Source: an uncultured Ruminococcus sp.
GTDB taxonomy: Bacteria > Bacillota_A > Clostridia > Oscillospirales > Ruminococcaceae
Reading direction: 5' to 3'
Assembly (NCBI GenBank): GCA_902782875.1
Contig: CACZPE010000334.1
Location: 1-5,166, forward strand
DNA: 5,166 nucleotides
This document shows positions 1-5,166 of this stretch, piece by piece. A program made the translations under genes and the position numbers. The number at the start of each line of letters is the position of its first letter. The stretch's first letter is position 1. The notes beneath the pieces were generated by a model. It was given only the letters and a program-made list of their open reading frames with translations, ran no database searches and was not told where the DNA came from.

Positions 1-1013
1 ATCTCATTGGAGAAGTTGGAATCGGAGCCGTAGGGCATATCGCGGAGTATCTGATATCTCACCGCATCAACGCCGTATCTCTCGCCGAGCACGAAGGGAT
101 CGACAACATTGCCCAGGGATTTGGACATCTTCGCGCCGTTGAAGGTTATCCAGCCGTGGCCGTAGAGGCGCTTCGGCACGGGTATATCGAGCATCATGAG
201 CATAGCGGGCCATACTATCGAATGGAAGCGCACTATCTCCTTGGCGGTCATATGCATTTCTGCAGGCCAGTACTTGTCAAAGTCGTTATAGGTATCGTTC
301 TCGTAGCCGAGTGCGCTGATATAGTTTATAAGCGCATCGAGCCATACGTATATGGTATGCTTCTCGTCAAAGGGAACGGGTATGCCCCATTTTACAGTGG
401 TTCTTGATATGCAGAGATCCTCAAGGCCGTCCTTGACGAAGTTGTTTATCATCTCGTTGACTCTTGTCTCGGGGCGCAGATAGTCGGTATTCTTAAGCAG
501 GTCTATTATCTTGTCGGTCATTACGGACAGCTTGAGGAAGTATGCTTCCTCCTCTGCTTCCTTTACCTCTCTGCCGCAGTCGGGACATTTGCCGTCAACG
601 AGCTGGGTCTCGGTCCAGAAGCTCTCGCAGGGCACGCAGTACTTGCCCTTGTAGGTATCCTTGTAGATATACCCCTTGTCATAGAGCTTTCTGAATATAT
701 TCTGCACCGTCTGTATATGATAATCATCGGTAGTTCTCACATAGCGGTCATAGCTTATGCCCATAAAGCTCCAGAGGCGCTTGAAATTCTCAACGATGCC
801 GTCAACATACTGCTTAGGGGTCATTCCCTCCGCCTCGGCCTTCTGCTGTATCTTTGCGCCGTGTTCATCGGTACCCGTGAGGAACATCACATCATAGCCC
901 TGCATCCTCTTGAAGCGTGCGATAACATCACAGGCAACAGTGGTGTAGCAGTGGCCTATATGAGGGTTTCCCGAGGGATAGTATATAGGCGTGGTTATAT
1001 AGAACTTAGGCAT
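1..1013 (-). CDS. metG: Methionyl-tRNA synthetase, N-terminal 337 codons (runs off left edge)
   Basis: Charges tRNA-Met with methionine using ATP in the cytoplasm (class I aminoacyl-tRNA synthetase). Seen in the sequence: the protein opens MPKFYITTPIYYPSGNPHIGH, with the HIGH nucleotide-binding motif at residues 18-21. A four-cysteine zinc knuckle follows (C126-x2-C129 and C143-x2-C146) in the connective-peptide region. Then come the methionine-pocket stretch YVWLDALINYI and the KMSKS loop at residues 295-299 (bases 117-131), preceded by HGWITFNGA. The catalytic core is therefore complete. The anticodon-binding helical domain, and any C-terminal tRNA-binding domain, lie beyond base 1; family members are usually about 510-670 residues. 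The ATG at 1011-1013 is chosen because it gives the canonical N-terminus and has a good Shine-Dalgarno sequence upstream. All core motifs are intact, so it should be active. Confidence 0.97.
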   Translation of the reverse strand, partial: MPKFYITTPIYYPSGNPHIGHCYTTVACDVIARFKRMQGYDVMFLTGTDEHGAKIQQKAEAEGMTPKQYVDGIVENFKRLWSFMGISYDRYVRTTDDYHIQTVQNIFRKLYDKGYIYKDTYKGKYCVPCESFWTETQLVDGKCPDCGREVKEAEEEAYFLKLSVMTDKIIDLLKNTDYLRPETRVNEMINNFVKDGLEDLCISRTTVKWGIPVPFDEKHTIYVWLDALINYISALGYENDTYNDFDKYWPAEMHMTAKEIVRFHSIVWPAMLMMLDIPVPKRLYGHGWITFNGAKMSKSLGNVVDPFVLGERYGVDAVRYQILRDMPYGSDSNFSNE

Positions 1014-1018
1014 AACAT

Positions 1019-1027
1019 CCTCTCCTT
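1019..1027 (-). promoter_or_regulatory. Ribosome binding site of metG
   Basis: Read on the minus strand this is AAGGAGAGG, ending 5 nt before the ATG (the AGGAG core is 8 nt away). It fixes the metG start. Confidence 0.85.
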
Positions 1028-1054
1028 ATTCCATAAAAAATAGATAACAGATAT

Positions 1055-1083
1055 ATTATAGCACAACCCAATACAAAAAGCAA
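1055..1083 (-). promoter_or_regulatory. Sigma-A promoter for metG
   Basis: On the minus strand, TTGCTT (1078-1083) and a perfect TATAAT (1055-1060) are separated by 17 bp. TGC sits directly before the -10, giving an extended -10 element. The predicted start of transcription is near 1048, leaving a leader of only about 35 nt. No T-box riboswitch or other long leader control can fit downstream of this promoter. The -10 match is strong and the -35 partial. Confidence 0.75.
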
Positions 1084-1111
1084 GAACAAAAATCCGGTCG
1101 GCAGTGCCGAC
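1074..1111 (-). terminator. Terminator-like hairpin upstream of metG promoter
   Basis: A perfect inverted repeat at 1097-1111 has 6-bp arms (GTCGGC / GCCGAC on the minus strand) and a 3-nt loop. Reading on the minus strand, a T-rich tract follows (ATTTTTGTTCTTGC, then TTTTT). The T tract starts about 4 nt after the stem and is interrupted, so it is a weak rho-independent terminator at best. It would stop leftward transcripts from the intergenic region before metG. Alternatively it is one end of the repeat-like element described for this intergenic region. Confidence 0.35.
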
Positions 1112-1195
1112 AGCCACTTCGCTGATTTATTCATCGGTGACGGCTGTATTTGTGGCCCGGTATCGTTCGTTTGCGTAAGGGCTCGTCAGAACCAG

Positions 1196-1216
1196 ACCAT
1201 CGCCCACGGCGATGGT
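1196..1216. repeat. Perfect 9-bp hairpin with 3-nt loop
   Basis: ACCATCGCC (1196-1204) and GGCGATGGT (1208-1216) are exact reverse complements around the loop CAC. There is no T run on either side, so this is not an intrinsic terminator. It could be a protein-binding palindrome or a structural part of a dispersed repeat. It lies more than 100 bp from either promoter core, which makes a simple operator role unlikely. Confidence 0.75.
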
Positions 1217-1289
1217 GGAAGGGTTTTCCCCACAAATTGATATGATAATAACGACCTCATCAGATACATACAGATCCATCGGAAAATTA

Positions 1290-1324
1290 ATTGCTAATTT
1301 CTCATTGCTAATTGCTAATTGTCC
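1290..1324. repeat. Heptanucleotide tandem repeat (ATTGCTA)n
   Basis: Five consecutive 7-nt units: ATTGCTA (1290), ATTTCTC (1297, degenerate), ATTGCTA (1304), ATTGCTA (1311) and ATTGTCC (1318, half-conserved). The exact 7-bp register shows a tandem array rather than chance A/T richness. Similar short heptamer arrays are known between genes in several bacteria. No function can be assigned. Confidence 0.75.
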
Positions 1325-1417
1325 TATGGGGCTCTGTATTGTATTACAAGCTTTGTTTCCATATTGTAACACTAATTTAAATTATTGTCCCGTTCTGTTA
1401 TTTGTATGATATAGCTA

Positions 1418-1446
1418 TTGAAATTTCCGCGTGTATGTATTATAAT
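1418..1446 (+). promoter_or_regulatory. Strong sigma-A promoter for rlmB and downstream gene
   Basis: TTGAAA (1418-1423) and a perfect TATAAT (1441-1446) are separated by the optimal 17 bp. Transcription should start near 1453, giving a leader of about 42 nt before the ATG at 1495. It is the only convincing promoter I see ahead of the two rightward genes. Confidence 0.85.
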
Positions 1447-1481
1447 AGTAAAATGTATAGATAATGAAGAAGTATGTGCTG

Positions 1482-1487
1482 AAAGGG
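1482..1487 (+). promoter_or_regulatory. Ribosome binding site of rlmB
   Basis: AAAGGG, 7 nt before the ATG at 1495. It is a moderate match to the anti-Shine-Dalgarno sequence and supports this start rather than the later in-frame ATG codons (residues 22 and 50). Confidence 0.6.
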
Positions 1488-1494
1488 TATATAA

Positions 1495-2334
1495 ATGAAA
1501 AGAAATGACTTCAGGCGCAGTGACCGCCGTAAAGATACAAGAGATCCCGACAGGGATATGAAAAAGCCCTCTCACAGAGACGAACTCCCCGCGCAGGAGG
1601 ATGACGGCCCCGCAGGCCTTATAGTCGGCAGGAACCCCGTCATGGAGGCTCTCAGATCGGGCAGGACACTGGATATTATATACGTAAACCCCGATGCGGG
1701 CGGAAGCATCAGCTCCATCACCCGTATTGCCAGGGAAAGAGGCATAGTGATAAAGAGCGTGAGCGACCAGAAGCTCTCACAGATGTGCGCAGGCGCATCA
1801 CATCAGGGCATAATCGCCTCTGGTGCGTGCGCGGAGTATGTATCCGTTGAGGATATACTCGCGGTATCCGCCGCAAAGCACACCGCGCCTTTCATCATAA
1901 TATGCGATGAGATAGAGGATCCCCACAATCTCGGCGCTATAATCAGGACTGCCGAGGCTGCAGGTGCGGACGGCATAATCGTGCCGAAACGCCGCAGCGC
2001 TTCACTCAACGCGACCGTCTACAAGACCTCCGCCGGCGCTGCAAGCTGGCTGCCTGTGGCAAGGGTCGCAAATATACCCCAGACTATAGATATACTCAAG
2101 CAGAACGGGATATGGATATTCGGCACGGATGCTTCGGGTGAGAGCTATACCAAAGCCGACCTCACCGGTCCCGCTGCTCTTGTGATAGGTTCGGAGGGCT
2201 TCGGCATGGGCAGGCTCGTCCGCGAAAAATGCGATTATCTTGTAAGTCTGCCCATGCTCGGAAAGATTACATCTCTCAACGCCTCCGTTGCGGCAGGCAT
2301 ATTCATGTATGAAGCTGTCAGACAGCGTTCATGA
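1495..2334 (+). CDS. rlmB: TrmH/RlmB-family RNA 2'-O-ribose methyltransferase
   Basis: Predicted SPOUT-class enzyme that transfers a methyl group from S-adenosylmethionine to a ribose 2'-OH. The closest well-known relative is RlmB, which modifies a guanosine (Gm2251, E. coli numbering) of 23S rRNA. Residues 1-40 are a charged extension rich in Arg, Lys and Asp. Residues 43-122 form the L30e-like substrate-binding domain (VGRNPVMEAL at 44-53, SHQGI at 102-106). The SPOUT domain follows, with motif 1 DPHNLGAIIRTAEAAG (142-157, with N145 and R151), motif 2 LVIGSEGFGM (229-238, with E234) and motif 3 ITSLNASVAAGI (258-269, with N262). All catalytic and knot motifs are intact. The length of 279 residues exceeds the usual 245 or so because of the extension. 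Substrate assignment is by family; a tRNA or different 23S rRNA target cannot be excluded. It has its own promoter and is followed on the same strand by the ATPase-like gene. Confidence 0.93.
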   Translation: MKRNDFRRSDRRKDTRDPDRDMKKPSHRDELPAQEDDGPAGLIVGRNPVMEALRSGRTLDIIYVNPDAGGSISSITRIARERGIVIKSVSDQKLSQMCAGASHQGIIASGACAEYVSVEDILAVSAAKHTAPFIIICDEIEDPHNLGAIIRTAEAAGADGIIVPKRRSASLNATVYKTSAGAASWLPVARVANIPQTIDILKQNGIWIFGTDASGESYTKADLTGPAALVIGSEGFGMGRLVREKCDYLVSLPMLGKITSLNASVAAGIFMYEAVRQRS

Positions 2335-2347
2335 GAGACAGATACAT

Positions 2348-2372
2348 CTTATCATCAGAGTTGATAAGGAGG
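2348..2372 (+). promoter_or_regulatory. Hairpin overlapping the Shine-Dalgarno of the downstream gene
   Basis: CTTATCA (2348-2354) and TGATAAG (2362-2368) are exact reverse complements around a 7-nt loop. The strong Shine-Dalgarno AAGGAGG lies at 2366-2372, so the last three bases of the stem are also its first three bases. The spacing from AAGGAGG to the TTG start at 2380 is an ideal 7 nt. The ATG at 2375 is only 2 nt away and its frame closes after nine codons. The hairpin has no T run and is not a terminator. It may modestly limit ribosome access. Confidence 0.6.
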
Positions 2373-2379
2373 CTATGGT

Positions 2380-5166
2380 TTGTCTGAAAAGAATTATTCG
2401 ATAGATGATATACTCGGCGAATACAAGGCGCCGGGCGCATCGGGAGACTCGCTCGATGATATTCTCAACAGCTATCCTGCTACCAGAAGCTATGACAGTG
2501 AACTTGCCGAGATATTCGACAGGCCTGATGAAGCCCTCTCGGTCAGTGATTTCAATATATCAGCCCCCGAAAGCTACCCCTCGGTCGAGGAGATAAAGAA
2601 GAAGGCGGCAAATATCACTCTTGTCCCCGACGAGGAGCTTTCCGAGGAGGACAGGAAAAAGAAGAGCAAGCAGATAAGCTATGAGATAATGAGCGGCGAC
2701 TATGAAAGAAAGAATGTCCCCGACGATCTCAAGACCTCGATAGAGCTTGAAGCGGAGCGCATCGACCGTGAAGAAAAGGCAATGGCAGCTGCGCAGGAGA
2801 AGGCTCAGGAAAAACGTGACAAGAAGCGCAAGAAGGTAAAGCCCAAGCCCGTGAAGAAAAACTACGGTCTTGACCTTCTCGGCGATATAAAGGGCGTTCA
2901 CTCGTCTTTTGACGACGGTGACGACGAATTTGAAAAGAAATACGGCAATATGCCGCTCATAACCGGTGAGGAGCGCGATGAGCTCATAGGCGAGGAGCAC
3001 AAGCTTCCCGAGGATCTGTTCTTTGAGCCCGAATCGGGTCACTCACTCTCCGAAAAGATGGAGCTTGACGAGTACACAGAGAAGTATTCCTCGGACAAGT
3101 CTCCCGAAAGCGAGGATATCCCGAAGCCCGCAGTACAGACAAAGGAAGAGAAAAAGCCCGCTCCCGGGCCCTTTGACAAATACTCCGACCTTGAATACGA
3201 CCTTGAGAATATACTCAAGCAGTACGAGACCAAGGAAAAGAAGGTAAGCTACGATACCTCGCCCTTCAGGAACTTCTCGGGAATATTCAACAAGCTCATT
3301 TCCAAGGACGAGGACAGCGTGAACGAGCTCGGCAGCCAGAAGGTCCACCGCACACCCGAGGTAAAGCCCATATCCCGCAAGCAGATAGGCGATATCTCCC
3401 TTGATCTTTCGGACAAGGTTCTCCAGGACACCAGCTCATTCACAGTCGCGGATACCGAGGCTGACAAGCTCACCCAGCTCAAGGCCTCGCGCAGTCAGAA
3501 GGTGCGTGACTTCAGGCTCGAGGGCAGCGAGGAAGACGAGCCCGAGGAGGAGGTATACATCGAGGAGGATACAGAGCCCTCCGACGTGATAGACGATTTC
3601 CACAGCCTCAACGATGCGCCTTCCATAGCAAATCACATAGAGATGCAGAAGAACAGTCTTATCGTGCGTCTTCTCGTGCTGATAGCCTGCTTTGCGGTAA
3701 CGGTATATGCCGCAGTGGCAAACGACTATTCAATGCCGGTGCTCAAGACTCTGACGCTGATAGACAAGAGACTGCATCCGGATACATTTCTGTTTATCAA
3801 TACAATAATCGGTGTACTCGCGGGGATCGTCTGCTCCCAGACGATATCCTCGGGCCTTTCAAAGCTTTTTGCACTAAAGGCCGACTGCGACAGCCTCTCT
3901 GCGCTGGCACTGCTGTCAAGCGTGATCACATCGTGTGTGTCCATAGCCTACACCAATGTTATACGAGGAAGCTTTGCGTGTGTATACGTCCCTGTGGCGA
4001 TAGGCTCGCTGGTATTCAACACGGTAGGCAAGCTGCTGATAATAATGCGAACACAGCGAAGCTTTGCGAATATATCAGGTGAAAGCGACCACTACGCGCT
4101 GTTCATGATGAAAGAGGACAACGAACGCGCGGTGAACTTCACAAGGGGCGCCATCACCGATCTGCCCAGCCTTGCGGGCATGAGAAAGACCGAGGTCATA
4201 ACCAATTTCCTCAAGACCTCATACTCCAGCGACAGCACAGACAGCTTCTGCAAGAGGATGACACCCTTCATCGTGGGTGCAGGCGCTCTGATAGGCGTAC
4301 TGGCAGGACTTATGGCCAGAGTCGAGCACGGCTCTCTCGGAGCCCTGTGCATAGGCCTTTCGGCATTCTCCGCAGTATGTGCGGCGTGTGCATGCTTCCC
4401 CATGATGCTCGTAGTCAACCTGCCGATGAACGATCTTTCCAAGAAATGCGCACAGAATCAGGGCGCAGTCATCGGCTTTGACAGTATAGACGAATTCAGC
4501 GGCACCAACAGTGTGCTGTGCGATGCGGCTCAGCTTTTCCCAGCAGGCAGCATAAAGCTGATGAACATAAAGAGCTTCTTCAACACCAGCATGGATGAAG
4601 CGATACTTCAGGCGGCGAGCCTTACACACCAGTCCGGCAGCATACTCGACAATATGTTCTATGAGATCATATGCGGCAAGACCGAGATGCTCGACCATGT
4701 AGAAAGCTATCTCTATGAGGATTCCATGGGTCTGTGCGGATGGATAAACAACAAGCGCGTGCTGCTCGGCAACAGGGATCTTATGATAAACCACAGCATA
4801 GAGGGGCTCCCCTCCGCTGTAAAGGAGCAGGAATATACCAAGAACAACAGGATAGCGGTATACCTCTCGATATCAGGCCAGCTCTCGGCGATGTTCATAA
4901 TAGAGCTGGTACCCGCATATCAGATAGCGGATACTCTCAAGGCTCTTGAGAAGAAGAATGTCTCCGTTATGCTCCGCTCGGTAGATTCGATGCTGTCGGT
5001 AAACACCCTGTGCGACCTGTTCGATGTTTCCCCGTCGCTTTTCAGGCTCATACCCTTCAGATATCACAACGACTACAACGAGACCGTGGACTTCACCCAG
5101 AGTACCGATGCAACACTTGCCTGCACGGGCAGGTTCCCGGTATTTGCTCAGCTGATCCTCGGCGTG
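2380..5166 (+). CDS. Degenerate P1B-type (HMA-like) P-type ATPase homologue with long disordered N-terminus; open at right edge
   Basis: Function unknown; 929 codons are visible and the C-terminus is missing. The start is TTG, because AAGGAGG lies 7 nt upstream, an in-frame TAA occurs at 2365, and no early in-frame ATG exists. Residues 1-424 are charged and low-complexity, contain no Cys or Trp, and include a Lys/Arg patch (145-160) and an acidic run (382-405); probably disordered and cytoplasmic. Predicted membrane segments: about 427-447, 469-489, 506-524, 534-556, 628-646 and 652-679. The order then follows P1B ATPases: C670-A-C672 where CPC is expected; D715 in CDAAQLFP, 45 residues on, where DKTGTLT is expected; N-domain KRVLLGNRDLM (792-802); and VMLRSVDS (863-870) where MLTGD is expected. 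The loop between TM4 and TM5 is only about 70 residues, against about 120 for a normal actuator domain. The catalytic Asp position is kept, but Lys, Thr and Gly of the signature are lost, so ion pumping is unlikely. Family resemblance is from motif order, read by eye. It is probably co-transcribed with rlmB, 45 bp upstream. Confidence 0.8.
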   Translation, partial: MSEKNYSIDDILGEYKAPGASGDSLDDILNSYPATRSYDSELAEIFDRPDEALSVSDFNISAPESYPSVEEIKKKAANITLVPDEELSEEDRKKKSKQISYEIMSGDYERKNVPDDLKTSIELEAERIDREEKAMAAAQEKAQEKRDKKRKKVKPKPVKKNYGLDLLGDIKGVHSSFDDGDDEFEKKYGNMPLITGEERDELIGEEHKLPEDLFFEPESGHSLSEKMELDEYTEKYSSDKSPESEDIPKPAVQTKEEKKPAPGPFDKYSDLEYDLENILKQYETKEKKVSYDTSPFRNFSGIFNKLISKDEDSVNELGSQKVHRTPEVKPISRKQIGDISLDLSDKVLQDTSSFTVADTEADKLTQLKASRSQKVRDFRLEGSEEDEPEEEVYIEEDTEPSDVIDDFHSLNDAPSIANHIEMQKNSLIVRLLVLIACFAVTVYAAVANDYSMPVLKTLTLIDKRLHPDTFLFINTIIGVLAGIVCSQTISSGLSKLFALKADCDSLSALALLSSVITSCVSIAYTNVIRGSFACVYVPVAIGSLVFNTVGKLLIIMRTQRSFANISGESDHYALFMMKEDNERAVNFTRGAITDLPSLAGMRKTEVITNFLKTSYSSDSTDSFCKRMTPFIVGAGALIGVLAGLMARVEHGSLGALCIGLSAFSAVCAACACFPMMLVVNLPMNDLSKKCAQNQGAVIGFDSIDEFSGTNSVLCDAAQLFPAGSIKLMNIKSFFNTSMDEAILQAASLTHQSGSILDNMFYEIICGKTEMLDHVESYLYEDSMGLCGWINNKRVLLGNRDLMINHSIEGLPSAVKEQEYTKNNRIAVYLSISGQLSAMFIIELVPAYQIADTLKALEKKNVSVMLRSVDSMLSVNTLCDLFDVSPSLFRLIPFRYHNDYNETVDFTQSTDATLACTGRFPVFAQLILGV

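Larger units (their letters stand above)
1097..1324. mobile_element. Candidate non-coding interspersed repeat (MITE-like), unproven
   Basis: This segment between the two divergent promoters has no credible gene. It combines a 6-bp-arm hairpin (1097-1111), a 9-bp-arm hairpin (1196-1216) and a heptamer tandem array (1290-1324). A frame open on the minus strand through 1127-1372 has a GTG start with no Shine-Dalgarno sequence and matches no protein I know. The mix of perfect hairpins, short tandem repeats and a spurious open frame is typical of small dispersed repeats in gut Clostridia. No clear terminal inverted repeats or target-site duplication are visible, so the ends are approximate and the classification is inference. 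Confidence 0.3.

Noticed and set aside
717..1043. 108-codon open frame on the plus strand over metG
   Set aside because: It is antisense to the conserved N-terminal catalytic region of methionyl-tRNA synthetase, which contains the HIGH motif.
1014..1090. T-box riboswitch control of metG
   Set aside because: The predicted leader is only about 35 nt, too short for a T-box, and no T-box core sequence is visible upstream.
1196..1216. 9-bp hairpin as an intrinsic terminator
   Set aside because: No T run follows it on either strand, and no gene ends nearby.
1127..1372. 81-codon open frame on the minus strand in the intergenic region
   Set aside because: It starts at GTG with no Shine-Dalgarno sequence, runs through the heptamer array and the 9-bp hairpin, and resembles no known protein. 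It is probably a chance frame in repeat-like DNA.
2375..2377. ATG as an alternative start for the large rightward gene
   Set aside because: It is in a different frame that stops after nine codons, and it is only 2 nt from the Shine-Dalgarno sequence. The TTG at 2380 is spaced correctly and opens the long frame.
2560..3042. 160-codon hydrophobic open frame antisense to the charged N-terminal region
   Set aside because: The runs of Leu, Val and Phe are what the reverse complement of Lys/Glu/Asp-rich codons (AAG, GAG, GAC) produces. No independent evidence for a gene.
4072..4086. SGES at residues 566-569 of the ATPase-like protein, resembling the TGES actuator motif
   Set aside because: It comes about ten residues after the fourth membrane segment. 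In P1B ATPases TGES lies much further into the actuator domain, so the match is probably chance.
4219..4794. 191-codon open frame antisense to the ATPase-like gene
   Set aside because: It lies wholly opposite a gene with clear membrane segments and motifs. Such antisense frames arise from the codon bias of the real gene. No recognisable domain is present.

Overview
The window looks like chromosomal DNA of a gut-type Firmicute, most likely a Ruminococcus-like member of the Oscillospiraceae. This is inference, resting on strong AGGAGG-type ribosome binding sites, A/T-rich intergenic DNA with consensus sigma-A promoters beside moderately GC-rich genes, frequent ATA and AGG codons, and the gene types. 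No rRNA, phage or plasmid marker is present to confirm it.

Layout: (1) 1-1013, minus strand: the first 337 codons of methionyl-tRNA synthetase (metG), running off the left edge. (2) 1014-1494: a 481-bp divergent intergenic region. It has a promoter for metG at its left end and a near-consensus promoter for the rightward genes at its right end. Between them lie two perfect hairpins and a heptanucleotide tandem array, a segment that resembles an interspersed non-coding repeat. (3) 1495-2334, plus strand: a complete TrmH/RlmB-family SPOUT RNA 2'-O-ribose methyltransferase with a charged N-terminal extension. (4) 2380-5166, plus strand: a very large open frame (929 codons, open at the right edge) that starts at TTG behind a strong Shine-Dalgarno sequence.

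The last gene is the notable content. About 424 residues of highly charged, Cys- and Trp-free, probably disordered sequence precede six predicted membrane segments. The cytoplasmic part follows the order of a P1B (heavy-metal/HMA-type) P-type ATPase: a CPC-like site in TM6, a phosphorylation-site Asp 45 residues later, an N-domain LLGNRDLM motif and a P-domain MLTGD-like segment. The signature motifs are eroded: DKTGTLT reads DAAQLFP, CPC reads CAC, MLTGD reads MLRSV, and the actuator domain is short with no TGE in the right place. It is best read as a pseudo-P-type ATPase, possibly repurposed as a sensor, scaffold or regulatory membrane protein.

metG and rlmB are translation housekeeping genes transcribed divergently. 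The ATPase-like gene follows rlmB by 45 bp on the same strand and is probably co-transcribed from the rlmB promoter. Its own translation may be tuned by a hairpin that touches its ribosome binding site.
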